Source: an uncultured Draconibacterium sp. (GTDB taxonomy: Bacteria; Bacteroidota; Bacteroidia; Bacteroidales; Prolixibacteraceae). From it: a stretch of DNA of 64,000 bases. Shown here piece after piece: positions 34,529-44,526 of this stretch. The notes below the pieces were generated by a model. The model was given only the letters and a program-made list of their open reading frames with translations, did not search any database and was not told where the DNA came from. Both the position numbers and the translations under genes were made by a program. The DNA lies in the NCBI GenBank assembly GCA_947492175.1, contig CANLMQ010000006.1, positions 124,001 through 188,000 on the forward strand, in the 5' to 3' direction. The stretch's first letter is position 1, and every line of letters starts with the position of its first letter.

Positions 34529-37500
34529 TTAAAATCTCACATCAACTCCAAACGAAATGGTTGAAGCCTGTGGATAACCGTTTCCATATACATGCCCTTT
34601 TGCATCAACTAAAGAAGCATCTACAACTGCTTTTGAACGTTGCCACTGGTAAGGATTTAGTACCGAAGCATACAAACGCATGCGTGTAAATCCAAACTTC
34701 TGAATAAAGCTGTTCTTATCGAAGGTGTATCCCAACGATGCATTGGTAATTTTCCAGTAATCACCACTTTCTAACCACAAGGTTTGGTTTCCTCTAAATC
34801 CGTAAAAAGATCCAAGACCGGCTCCAGAAGGATACATGGCAGGAAAACGTACTCCGGCAGCACCGTCTCCTGGTTTTTCCCAGAAAGAATACATGCTTAA
34901 ATCAGCTAAACCTCTTTTCGCCCAACTGGTTCCACCTCTGTCGTAGCTATCCATATAACTATTTAATACCGTATTTTTAATATCCGCTCCGAACGAAAAC
35001 TGGCTATAGGCCCGTAAGTACCATCCTTTGTATTGGATATTGATATTAAACGATCCCATAATGTCGGGAACCGGGGAATAATCGCGGGCCAGCTGCTGGT
35101 CGTGTGTTTCATTTAACAGGTAATCACCATTTAAATCTTTCCAGATAGGGAATCCGGGACGGATTGCAGCCCAGGCTCCTTTACCGGCTAAAGGCTCACC
35201 GGTGTATGGATTAACAGGCAGTTGCGACAGGTCGTCGATAATGTAGTCGTTAACAAACATTTTGTACAGGTTAATTGGCAAACCTACTACATAACCATAA
35301 TCACCTCCGGTATAATCTCTGTTTCCATTTGGCAATTTACTAATGAAGTTGTGGTTTTGCGATAGTCCTGAACTTAATTCCACTCGGAAATCATTGTCGC
35401 GTGGCAATACGTGCCATTTAACCATCGACTCCCAACCGTAATTTAAAATACCCGCTACGTTTGCTTTTGCAGTGTTATAACCCGAGTAAGCAGGGAAATT
35501 AATATCGAAGAACAATTTGTCGGTAAGTTTATTGTATGCATCGAACGTTACGCTTAAACGTTGTTTAAACATATCCAACTCAAAACCGAGGTTCCACTGG
35601 CGCGAGTTTTCCCACGAGAGTTTATCGTTTCCGATGGCACCGTAGTTTGGTACTACACCCGTTGTTCCGCCATACGAAGAAACATTCATCTGGTTAGTCC
35701 AGTAGGCAGATCCTCCATAACCAAGGCTGTATTTTCCAAAACGCAAGTAGTTTTCGGTAAATTGTTTACCATTTATACCCCAGCTAAATTTGATTTTGGC
35801 AAAATCGATAAAACTTTCTTTCACCGAAGCAAACCAAGGCTCATCCGACACTACCCAGGCTGCTGAAAGCGACGGGAATTTAGCCCAACGTACATCCTCT
35901 CCAAAACGTGAAGATCCGTCGACACTAAAACTACCACCTATAATATAACGTTTGCGGAATTTGTAGCTAAAACGTGCAAAATACGATATTAATGCATTTG
36001 CAGAAAGATCCGTAAATCCACCAATTTCATCTTTTGTATAACGATCGTTAATTACCTGTATGGCATCGCTACCAAAACCAATGGCATTTAAGGCCATATC
36101 TTCGTAACGGTTGTAATCAACCTTCTGCCCCAATAATCCGGTCACTTCGTGATCACCGAATGTTTTAAAATAACTCAGATATAGGTCGGAAGACACATTT
36201 CTACGGGTATATAGAGCATAACTTGCCAAACCATCACCTTCTTGTCGAGTAGTTGAAGGCTCGTAGAAATTCTTTTTATTGCTGCTATATACAAAAGTGA
36301 GCTGCGAATTTAAAGTTAACCCTCTGAAAATGTCCAATCGAGCTAAATTCGAGAGTGTTGTTTGAACTGTTTGATCGGTATTCATTTTTTCTTCCAACTC
36401 GCCTTGCAAACTTTCCCGTTTTGCGTCGTCGAGATAAAACAATGAAGACTGAAGATTGGCTGGACTAACAGGTAAAGCCGGGTTTGATGTCTTGTCATCT
36501 AACCAAGGATTCCCCTGACCTGTTTGCTGGTCGGTAAACACAAAACGCGATGTTAACTGGTTGCTAAAGCGTTTCCCTACTTTCGAATTAATGTTAGCCG
36601 AAAAAGTATAACGATCGAAACCGGTAGCTGCAACCACACCTTTGTTATCGTCGTAACCAAACGACAAACGATAGTTTGACGCTTCGGAACCACCGCGCAT
36701 ACTAAAACTGTATTGTTGTTTTACACCTGTTTGATAAAACAATCCCTGGTAATCTACATTATTATTAAAGGCAGGATTAATACTGTCGGTCAACATAATC
36801 GGAACCGAACCAGTCTGCAATTCATCTTTTAACCACCAGGTGTTAATCATGTCCATTTTTGCACGACGCTCTGCTGCACCAACCAACATGGGTACCAAAT
36901 CAGGTTTAGGCTGAAAACCATAACTGGCATTAAAGGTAAACTCTGGTTTATCCATAGCCCTACCTTTTTTGGTGTTAATAATAATAACACCGTTTGCACC
37001 ACGCGAACCATAAATAGCTGCTGCCGAAGCATCTTTTAAGATATCGATACTTTCAATATCTGCAGGGTTTAGAGAAGCCAGGAAGTCCATGTTTGAAACA
37101 TTGTATCCGGCCAAATCCTCCAGCGATGTTTGTACACCATCTACCACATAAAGCGGATTACTAAATGCAGTGTTTGCATTCAGGTCGCCCGAGATACTGG
37201 TATTACCACGAACCATAATACCTCCACGTGCTCCGGGAGCACCACTAATGGTTACATTCTGAATACCGGTAGATTGTGTGGCAAGTAAAGAAGATACACT
37301 GGTTACCGGAATGTTTTCCAGATCTTCTGCTCCAATACTGGTTACCGAAGCCGTTACATCGCGTTTATGTACCGTTTGATAACCAATGGCAACTACTTCG
37401 TCGATGTTTTGCGAACTTGCTTTTAACTGTACATTTAATACTGCTTTTCCGGCTACTGGTAGTTCTAATGTTTCCAGGCCAATAAAAGAAACAATAACTA

Positions 37501-37711
37501 CAGCCTCTTCAGGAACTTTTAATGTGAACTCACCATTAATATTGGTAATTGTTCCATTCGTAGTTCCTTTCTGAATCACATTTGCCCCAGGCAATGTGGC
37601 ACCGTCAGGATCTTTTACAACCCCGGAGATCGTTTTTGTCTGCGCAATAGTTTGATTTGCCCACAGGCATAACACCAAAGCCATACACACAAATACTAAG
37701 GTTTTTTTCAT
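34529..37711 (-). CDS. susC: SusC/RagA-family TonB-dependent outer-membrane transporter
   Basis: 1060 residues: signal peptide (1-23), a carboxypeptidase-D regulatory-like domain (about 27-95, GVVKDPDGATLPGANV), a TonB-box-like DEVVAIGYQT, plug domain (AAIYGSRGANGVIIINTKKG) and a 22-strand barrel ending STISFGVDVRF. No N-terminal STN domain, so it is not an anti-sigma-signalling receptor; regulation is by the divergent HTCS. It imports oligosaccharide or glycopeptide with SusD. First gene of the operon running to 26186. Confidence 0.96.
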   Translation of the reverse strand: MKKTLVFVCMALVLCLWANQTIAQTKTISGVVKDPDGATLPGANVIQKGTTNGTITNINGEFTLKVPEEAVVIVSFIGLETLELPVAGKAVLNVQLKASSQNIDEVVAIGYQTVHKRDVTASVTSIGAEDLENIPVTSVSSLLATQSTGIQNVTISGAPGARGGIMVRGNTSISGDLNANTAFSNPLYVVDGVQTSLEDLAGYNVSNMDFLASLNPADIESIDILKDASAAAIYGSRGANGVIIINTKKGRAMDKPEFTFNASYGFQPKPDLVPMLVGAAERRAKMDMINTWWLKDELQTGSVPIMLTDSINPAFNNNVDYQGLFYQTGVKQQYSFSMRGGSEASNYRLSFGYDDNKGVVAATGFDRYTFSANINSKVGKRFSNQLTSRFVFTDQQTGQGNPWLDDKTSNPALPVSPANLQSSLFYLDDAKRESLQGELEEKMNTDQTVQTTLSNLARLDIFRGLTLNSQLTFVYSSNKKNFYEPSTTRQEGDGLASYALYTRRNVSSDLYLSYFKTFGDHEVTGLLGQKVDYNRYEDMALNAIGFGSDAIQVINDRYTKDEIGGFTDLSANALISYFARFSYKFRKRYIIGGSFSVDGSSRFGEDVRWAKFPSLSAAWVVSDEPWFASVKESFIDFAKIKFSWGINGKQFTENYLRFGKYSLGYGGSAYWTNQMNVSSYGGTTGVVPNYGAIGNDKLSWENSRQWNLGFELDMFKQRLSVTFDAYNKLTDKLFFDINFPAYSGYNTAKANVAGILNYGWESMVKWHVLPRDNDFRVELSSGLSQNHNFISKLPNGNRDYTGGDYGYVVGLPINLYKMFVNDYIIDDLSQLPVNPYTGEPLAGKGAWAAIRPGFPIWKDLNGDYLLNETHDQQLARDYSPVPDIMGSFNINIQYKGWYLRAYSQFSFGADIKNTVLNSYMDSYDRGGTSWAKRGLADLSMYSFWEKPGDGAAGVRFPAMYPSGAGLGSFYGFRGNQTLWLESGDYWKITNASLGYTFDKNSFIQKFGFTRMRLYASVLNPYQWQRSKAVVDASLVDAKGHVYGNGYPQASTISFGVDVRF

Positions 37712-38088
37712 ACGTTAATAGATTTAAATTAAATTATTTTCCACTATAAAACCGTGTTAGGTCTTACTTCACAACATGGGGGTTAAAAGTAGAAGTGAGG
37801 GATTTATTTTTGCTGGAATTTTCTGGCAATTGAAAGTACAAATTCAATTATTCCTCGTATTTTTCATTCACATATCTGGTGTTATCATTCGCTTACGAAA
37901 AAGAAAACAACGCCTATATCGCTGATATCCTGAAACTAACAACAACACCGACACCAAACAAGAAATACTCTTATAATTTGGAAATATCATTAATGAAAAA
38001 TGTCCTGTAGCTCCAAATTCCGATCAAATTCAATTTAGAAAGAAAAATGTAAGTATTTTTTCTACTTTAGCCGTTGTTAATAAGCAGG
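37712..38088. promoter_or_regulatory. Divergent control region between susC and the HTCS regulator
   Basis: About 380 bp without a gene. CTTACTTC (37763-37770) and GAAGTGAG (37792-37799) form an imperfect inverted repeat upstream of susC that could be an HTCS site or leader hairpin. No exact TAnnTTTG box was found on either strand. Confidence 0.35.
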
Positions 38089-41000
38089 ATGAGATATTTA
38101 ATTTTTATTAAAATAGCAGCCCTTTTATTCTTTATTTCGGGCAGTTGTTTCGCCAAAGAACGATTTACCCATTTAACGATTAACGATGGGTTATCGCAAT
38201 CGAGCGTTAAATGCCTGTTTCAGGATTCGAAAGGCTTTATATGGGCAGGAACAGCTGATGGTTTAAACCGTTACGATGGCTATGACTTTACCACTTATCG
38301 TATTGATCCTCAAAATCCGAAATCAATTGGAAGTAACGATATCACATGTATTTATGAAAATCCGGGGGATTCAAACCTTTATATCGGCACCCAGGATGCA
38401 GGCCTGTTTATCTACAACAGAAATACCAATGACTTTATCTCGGTGGAAGCCAAACTGCAACAGGGACAAATAGTGCTTTCGAAATTTATTAAAGACATGT
38501 TGTCGACAACAGACGGGACCTTCTGGATTGCAACACAATTTGGAGGGTTACTAAGTTATAATCCAGCCGACTCAACCTTCCAACGCCCTGATTTTAGTAC
38601 TCAAGATAGATTTCGAAACATAAATTGCCTGATTGAGGATAATGTCGGGAACCTCTGGCTGGGGACTCAATATGGATTGTATAAATGGTCTTCTGAGTTT
38701 CGGGAAGAAGGAAAACCTCCGGTATTGGTTAACTTCAACAACAGTACCTCTCAACCCAATATATCCGCTTTAACATTTGATGTTAAGGGTAATCTGTGGA
38801 TTGGTACCCGGGGAAGAGGATTGTTTGTATATCATCCGAATTCTCAGAAACTAAAAAGCTATCGGAATAACGGCGCGATCAACTCTGTTGCTTCGAACCT
38901 TATATATGATATTGTTGAAACTACATCCGGAAATATTTGGATAGCCACCAATGATGGCTTGTGCCGCTACGATTCAGAGAAAGATAATTTTATTGTTTTT
39001 CGCAACCGGGAAAACGACTCAGAATCTATAAACAACAACGACATTTACTGTTTACTTAACGACAATTCAGGTATTTTATGGATCGGTACATTTACCGGAG
39101 GAATAAACAAACTCGATCCCAACCAATATCGTTTCCCAAAATATGAAACTTTTCATCCCAAAAAATCCAATCGAATTCAGGCAAAAGATGTCAGATCTGT
39201 TCATGTTAATGAGAATGGGGTACTTTGGTTGGGTACAGCAATAGGGCTGTTGGAAATTCATGGAACAGGATTATCCACAAATACTCCCACTATTGATGTT
39301 GTAAAAAAACATTTAAGCGGACAGTACATGGGAGCACTAACTTCCAATTCGGAAGGATTGATTGCGAAAGCCAGAGGAAACATTGTTCTGGTAAAAAGAG
39401 ATGGTAAGATTATTGATTTTTCGAAACGTATTGAGCAAAAAACCGGCATCTATATTTCTCACTTTAATGGTTCGGTTACTGATGATTACGACAATATTTG
39501 GTTAGCCACGCCAAGTGGCTTGCTAAAATACAACGAACAGCAAAACACGTTTAAACTTTTTAATCCTATAGGCCCTGATAGCGAATCGCTACCATTAAAT
39601 CCCGGCTCCATATTTTCCGATTATTCAGGAAAAATCTGGATAGGAACCTATAACGCCCTACTCTATACATTTGATATTCACACAGAAAAGTTCGAGCGAA
39701 TATTTACAGGAGACACAGAAGACAGACAAACAAGTTTTAATAAAATTTTCTCAATATGTGAAACACAACCCAATAATTTGTGGTTTGGAACCGACCGGGG
39801 GTTGTACTTCCTTGATGTAAAAACTGGAAAAACCAAACGTTTTTTAGCCTCCGACGGGCTGGCAAATAACACTGTTTATGCAGTAGTTGCAGATAATAAC
39901 GAAAAGGTTTGGTGCAGTACCAATATGGGCATATCGTGCTTTGATACAAAAACCAACTCATTTCATAACTATACCTACGAAGATGGATTACAAAATAATG
40001 AATTTAATGAAGGAACTTATTTTAAGGATAAGGATGGTATAATTTACATGGGAGGAATTGAAGGGCTTAATGTGTTTGATCCTGATAAAATTAAGCTGAA
40101 TACTTTTGTCCCTCCTGTAGTTATTACTGAAATGGAAATTCAATATAAGAAAGTAACGCCCATATCTCATCCTAAAGTAACCAGCAAACAGATTAGCGAA
40201 ACAAATTACCTGAGACTCAATTACAAGCAAAATGCTTTTAGTTTTAAGTTTACAGCGCTTAGCTACTCTCTGTCGAAAAAAAACAAATATAAATTTTCCC
40301 TTACCGAGATAGGCAAACAAGACAACTGGATTGAAGCCGGACATGAGAGAGATGCCAGTTATACCAATATATCTCCCGGAAACTATATATTTAAGGTAAA
40401 AGGATCGAATTCTGATGGGGTATGGAATGAAAAGCCCACTTCAATCACGATAATTATCCCTCCTCCCTACTGGCAAACCTGGTGGTTCCGTTTGCTAGTT
40501 ATTCTTACTTTATTGGGACTTACTTTTCTGACATTTTATTTACGCGTCAGGAATATAAAGCAGCAAAAGAAAATACTGCAAAAGCAGGTAAATGAAAAAA
40601 CCAAAGCTTTGGTGGTGCAAAAAGAGCGTATTGAGAGCCAAAACAAAAGACTACAGCAAAAGGCAGATGATATTAGCCAGAAAAACAAACTACTTAATGA
40701 GCAACATATCAGAATTCTTGATCAGCGCGATAAACTGCTCGAATTGAATGAAAAAGTTGAAGAAGCAAACAGAACCAAAATACATTTTTTCACAGGCATA
40801 TCACACGAGTTAAGAACTCCGCTTACCTTAATTACAAGCCCGCTGAAAAATCTGATCGAGAATATTGAAACAACAAATACAAAAGAATTAAAACGTAAGC
40901 TGACAAATATTTATGTCAACTCATCGAAGCTGTTATTAATCGTTAATCAGTTACTCGATTTCAGAAAGGCAGAAACAAATAACACAGAAATGCATATCTC

Positions 41001-42339
41001 TGAAATTGATATGGTTTCTTTTGTATACAAAACGTCGTTGCTGTTTAACGAGCTGGCCAAACAAAAAAAGTTTCAGTTCAATTTCACCTCAGCTGCCGAC
41101 CAGTTAACTGTGTATGTAGATACTGATAAGCTGGAAAAAATAATCTACAACATTTTATCAAATGCATTTAAATTTACTCCTCAAGGCGGAGAAATTAATG
41201 TGCACGTTTCCTGTTCCGAAGAAGAAAATAAGTTCGCTGTTTTGTCGATAAAAGATAATGGTGTAGGGATTGAAGAAAACAAGCTCCCGTTTATTTTCGA
41301 ACAGTTTTATCAGCTAAAACAAACACAGAAATTACCCAATGCAGGTAGCGGACTTGGACTTGCTCTTGTTGCGAAATACATAGAACTTCATAAAGGAGAT
41401 ATTAAAGTAAAGAGCACACAGGGAGTGGGCTCCGAGTTCATTATTAAAATACCTGTAGGGAAAGATCATTTCGATGGTGATGTTGTTTTTGACAATCAGG
41501 AACACAATCAAAGAGAACTTCTGCAGGCAACAATTGGTGACTATATTCCAGTTTCCAACAACGATTTAACTGAATCGGGGAACAAGAATAAATCTACTTT
41601 ACTTGTGATTGAAGACGATCACGATTTAAGAGCTTATATAAAAGAATTTCTTTCGGCACAATACAAAGTTGAAGAAGCTGAAAATGCAGAACAGGGTTTC
41701 CAACTGGCGACAACTAAAAATCCCGATGCAATAATTTGCGATGTTATGCTTCCCGACATGAATGGATTTAAGCTATGTTCAAAATTAAAATCTGAATTTC
41801 AGACCAGTCATCTGCCCATAATACTTCTTACATCGCTGGCTGATAAAGAAAGCCGGTTAAGCGGAATTAAATCGGGTGCTGATTATTTTATTTCCAAACC
41901 ATTCGATTTAAAACATCTTGTACTAAGTATTGAAAACCTGATTGAAGGCAGACTACGACTCCAAAAGAAGTATAGCTTAACCGATCCGGACAACATAAAC
42001 CAGGTTGTTAGCAATACAAAAGATCAATCTTTTCTGAAAGAGGCAATAAAAATTATCGACAAAAACATTATCGATTCGACTTTTAATGTAGAGTCTTTTT
42101 GCGAACAAATGGATCTGAGTCAGCCCCAATGCTACAGAAAAATTAAAGCCATAACCGGTTTAAATATCTCTGAATTTATTCGAAACACAAGGCTAAAAAA
42201 AGCATCAAAGATGTTAAAAACCGGAGAATATAAAATAAACGAAGTTGCCTACGAAACAGGTTTCAACGATCCGAATTACTTTACAAAATGTTTTACAAAA
42301 TTATTTGGCGTAACACCAAGTGATTATATAAAATCGTAA
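38089..42339 (+). CDS. Hybrid two-component system regulator (HTCS)
   Basis: 1416 residues from the ATG at 38089 (a TTG at 38074 is also in frame). Signal peptide, then a periplasmic sensor of two-component propeller blades (repeated GLSQSSVKCLFQDSKGFIWAGT-like units through about residue 650) and a Y_Y_Y domain (about 680-800), one membrane segment (about 808-825), a coiled coil, HisKA with His906 in GISHELRTPL, HATPase, a receiver domain with Asp1218 in CDVMLPDMNG, and an AraC-type HTH at the C-terminus (INEVAYETGFNDPNYFTKCF). It senses a glycan breakdown product in the periplasm and should activate the divergent susC operon. Confidence 0.95.
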   Translation: MRYLIFIKIAALLFFISGSCFAKERFTHLTINDGLSQSSVKCLFQDSKGFIWAGTADGLNRYDGYDFTTYRIDPQNPKSIGSNDITCIYENPGDSNLYIGTQDAGLFIYNRNTNDFISVEAKLQQGQIVLSKFIKDMLSTTDGTFWIATQFGGLLSYNPADSTFQRPDFSTQDRFRNINCLIEDNVGNLWLGTQYGLYKWSSEFREEGKPPVLVNFNNSTSQPNISALTFDVKGNLWIGTRGRGLFVYHPNSQKLKSYRNNGAINSVASNLIYDIVETTSGNIWIATNDGLCRYDSEKDNFIVFRNRENDSESINNNDIYCLLNDNSGILWIGTFTGGINKLDPNQYRFPKYETFHPKKSNRIQAKDVRSVHVNENGVLWLGTAIGLLEIHGTGLSTNTPTIDVVKKHLSGQYMGALTSNSEGLIAKARGNIVLVKRDGKIIDFSKRIEQKTGIYISHFNGSVTDDYDNIWLATPSGLLKYNEQQNTFKLFNPIGPDSESLPLNPGSIFSDYSGKIWIGTYNALLYTFDIHTEKFERIFTGDTEDRQTSFNKIFSICETQPNNLWFGTDRGLYFLDVKTGKTKRFLASDGLANNTVYAVVADNNEKVWCSTNMGISCFDTKTNSFHNYTYEDGLQNNEFNEGTYFKDKDGIIYMGGIEGLNVFDPDKIKLNTFVPPVVITEMEIQYKKVTPISHPKVTSKQISETNYLRLNYKQNAFSFKFTALSYSLSKKNKYKFSLTEIGKQDNWIEAGHERDASYTNISPGNYIFKVKGSNSDGVWNEKPTSITIIIPPPYWQTWWFRLLVILTLLGLTFLTFYLRVRNIKQQKKILQKQVNEKTKALVVQKERIESQNKRLQQKADDISQKNKLLNEQHIRILDQRDKLLELNEKVEEANRTKIHFFTGISHELRTPLTLITSPLKNLIENIETTNTKELKRKLTNIYVNSSKLLLIVNQLLDFRKAETNNTEMHISEIDMVSFVYKTSLLFNELAKQKKFQFNFTSAADQLTVYVDTDKLEKIIYNILSNAFKFTPQGGEINVHVSCSEEENKFAVLSIKDNGVGIEENKLPFIFEQFYQLKQTQKLPNAGSGLGLALVAKYIELHKGDIKVKSTQGVGSEFIIKIPVGKDHFDGDVVFDNQEHNQRELLQATIGDYIPVSNNDLTESGNKNKSTLLVIEDDHDLRAYIKEFLSAQYKVEEAENAEQGFQLATTKNPDAIICDVMLPDMNGFKLCSKLKSEFQTSHLPIILLTSLADKESRLSGIKSGADYFISKPFDLKHLVLSIENLIEGRLRLQKKYSLTDPDNINQVVSNTKDQSFLKEAIKIIDKNIIDSTFNVESFCEQMDLSQPQCYRKIKAITGLNISEFIRNTRLKKASKMLKTGEYKINEVAYETGFNDPNYFTKCFTKLFGVTPSDYIKS

Positions 42340-42365
42340 TCTGCTAATTTACCAGGTATTCTATT

Positions 42366-43904
42366 TCACTTTGCAATCACTGCGGCCCAATCAGGGAAGA
42401 CAGCAACATTGATATCAAAAACCAAAGTCCCCCAAAAGTACATTAACAGCGTTGCCACAATAATACCGGCAATATTTAACAAGATTCCGGTTTTATCCAT
42501 GTCTTTTACCCTGATTCGGTTAGTTCCGAAAACAATTGCATTGGGAGGCGTGGCTACCGGCAACATAAAAGCCAGCGAGGCTGCCAACGTTGCAGGAACC
42601 ATTAACAGCAAGGGATTTATTTTTATAGTTGTGGAAAGCCCTGCAAGTATAGGTAAAATCATTTCGGTAGTTGCCGTATTTGAAGTCAATTCCGTTAGAA
42701 ACGACATCATAGTTACATTGGCAAAGGTTAACACAATAGGCTCTACATCGGCCAGACCTGCCAACTGTTCACCAAACCATACCGACAATCCAGACTCTAC
42801 AAATCCCTGTGCAAGAGCAAAACCGCCACCAAATAGAAGCACAATATTCCACGGAACCTTACGGGCTGTTTCCCAATTCATAATTCGTTCGCCTTTTTCT
42901 GTTTTTGACGGAAGAATAAAAAGTAAAATCGCAATAAATATGGCAACCGTACCATCATTTATATACGCTGGATTTTTAAACAATCCCGACCAACCCGGCA
43001 CAACAAAATCCTGAATGGCAAATCCCGAACGAAATATCCATAAAAAAGCCAGTACCAGAAATAATATCAACACAATTTTCTCTTCCGGCTTTGCTTTTCC
43101 CAGCGAATTATATTCTTCCCGAAATTCATTTAAACGAATTTGCTTCCAGCTTTTTTTGGGTCTGTACATCAGAAACAATAAAAGCCAGCTTGATACAAAC
43201 AACACAACTGTAACCGGAATGGCAAAAATAAACCAGCCGGCAAATGATATTTCTGTCATCTCGGGGAATATGATACTTACAATCCGGGCAAACGACAAAT
43301 TGGGAGGAGTGCCAACCAACGTAGCAATTCCTCCTATCGATGCCGAATAGGCAATGCCAAGCAGTAAGCCAATTGAATACCGTTTTACTTTTTTTCGTCC
43401 TAAATTCTCCTCCAGCTTCAATATAATTGAAAGTGCGATTGGCACCATCATCATTGCTGTAGCAGTATTCGACATCCACATAGAAAGAAAAGAAGTAGCC
43501 AACATAAATCCCAGCAAAATCCGCCCCGGACTAACTCCAAATAATATTAGAATCCGAAGCGCAATTCGGCGGTGTAGGTTCCAGCGTTCCATGGCAAAGG
43601 CCATTAAAAAACCACCAATAAAAAGAAAGATCAGATGGTTAAAGTACATTGCCGAAATTGTTTTACCGTCGACTACACCAAACAATGGAAACAAAGCAAC
43701 AGGAAGTAAAGCCGTAACAGCAAGCGGAACTGCCTCGGTAATCCACCATGCAGCCATTAATACGGCAATTGCAAATGTATAAGTAACTTTTCGGTTTTCC
43801 GGATCAAGGTCAGCAAAGAAAATGATTAATAAACTAATTATTGGGGCTAGAATTAAGGCTGCTTGCCGTGTCCGACTACTTCTTTTTTTTATAGATTCCG
43901 GCAT
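42366..43904 (-). CDS. DASS/SLC13 family sodium:dicarboxylate or sulfate symporter
   Basis: 512 residues, about 12 membrane segments. Both SNT signatures (MSNTATAMMM and LTSNTATTEMI) and the paired proline motifs VGTPPNLSF and VATPPNAIVFG define the DASS fold. The family moves di/tricarboxylates or sulfate with Na+. The locus next door uses sulfatase chemistry, so sulfate export or uptake is possible, but residues do not settle it. Converges on the HTCS gene. Confidence 0.9.
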   Translation of the reverse strand: MPESIKKRSSRTRQAALILAPIISLLIIFFADLDPENRKVTYTFAIAVLMAAWWITEAVPLAVTALLPVALFPLFGVVDGKTISAMYFNHLIFLFIGGFLMAFAMERWNLHRRIALRILILFGVSPGRILLGFMLATSFLSMWMSNTATAMMMVPIALSIILKLEENLGRKKVKRYSIGLLLGIAYSASIGGIATLVGTPPNLSFARIVSIIFPEMTEISFAGWFIFAIPVTVVLFVSSWLLLFLMYRPKKSWKQIRLNEFREEYNSLGKAKPEEKIVLILFLVLAFLWIFRSGFAIQDFVVPGWSGLFKNPAYINDGTVAIFIAILLFILPSKTEKGERIMNWETARKVPWNIVLLFGGGFALAQGFVESGLSVWFGEQLAGLADVEPIVLTFANVTMMSFLTELTSNTATTEMILPILAGLSTTIKINPLLLMVPATLAASLAFMLPVATPPNAIVFGTNRIRVKDMDKTGILLNIAGIIVATLLMYFWGTLVFDINVAVFPDWAAVIAK

Positions 43905-44110
43905 CCTGTGAAAATAAAACGATTAATTATCTTCAAACGAGAACAAATTCCTCTGAACTTTAACCTATTAAATATAATAAAAGAATCGGGTTTCCCCAAC
44001 TCCACTACTCAATGCAAACGGCATCCATACCGATTATTCGCGAAAGTATACGCATATATTGGAAGATAAAATATTTTTATCTTAACTTGTATGGCATAAA
44101 ATATATTATT

Positions 44111-44461
44111 ATGTACAAATACAAAGCAACAATTTCCAGGGTTGTAGACGGCGACACAATGGATATTGATATCGACTTAGGCTTTAAAATCACCACACAC
44201 CAGCGAATCAGGTTGCAAGGCATAAATACTCCGGAAACGTACAATGTCAAAAAAGATTCGGAGGAATATAAAAAAGGGACCCTGGCAAAAGAATTTGTAA
44301 TACAGCGAATTACCACCAACAATAATGAGGCAATTATTGAAACAGAAAAAGACACGGGAAAATACGGCAGGTATATTGCCACGGTATGGCTGGCTGATAA
44401 TCCTGTTTCGTTAAACCAGGAATTGGTGGATAAAGGATTTGCCCAAAAAGTCAACTATTAA
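44111..44461 (+). CDS. Thermonuclease (SNase-like) family protein
   Basis: 116 residues from the ATG at 44111. The staphylococcal-nuclease core is present: VVDGDT, RLQGINTPE (Arg34, Glu42) and GKYGRYIATVW (Arg87). The Asp of the GIDTPE motif is Asn39, which may weaken calcium binding. No signal peptide is seen, so it may act in the cytoplasm or as a nucleic-acid-binding protein. The gene ends 65 bases before the SLC12-type transporter. Confidence 0.82.
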   Translation: MYKYKATISRVVDGDTMDIDIDLGFKITTHQRIRLQGINTPETYNVKKDSEEYKKGTLAKEFVIQRITTNNNEAIIETEKDTGKYGRYIATVWLADNPVSLNQELVDKGFAQKVNY

Positions 44462-44526
44462 TCTGGCAAAACCCTGCCCGCAAAAGTTTTAATCATTACG
44501 CTAACAGAAACAACATTTAGTTTAGA

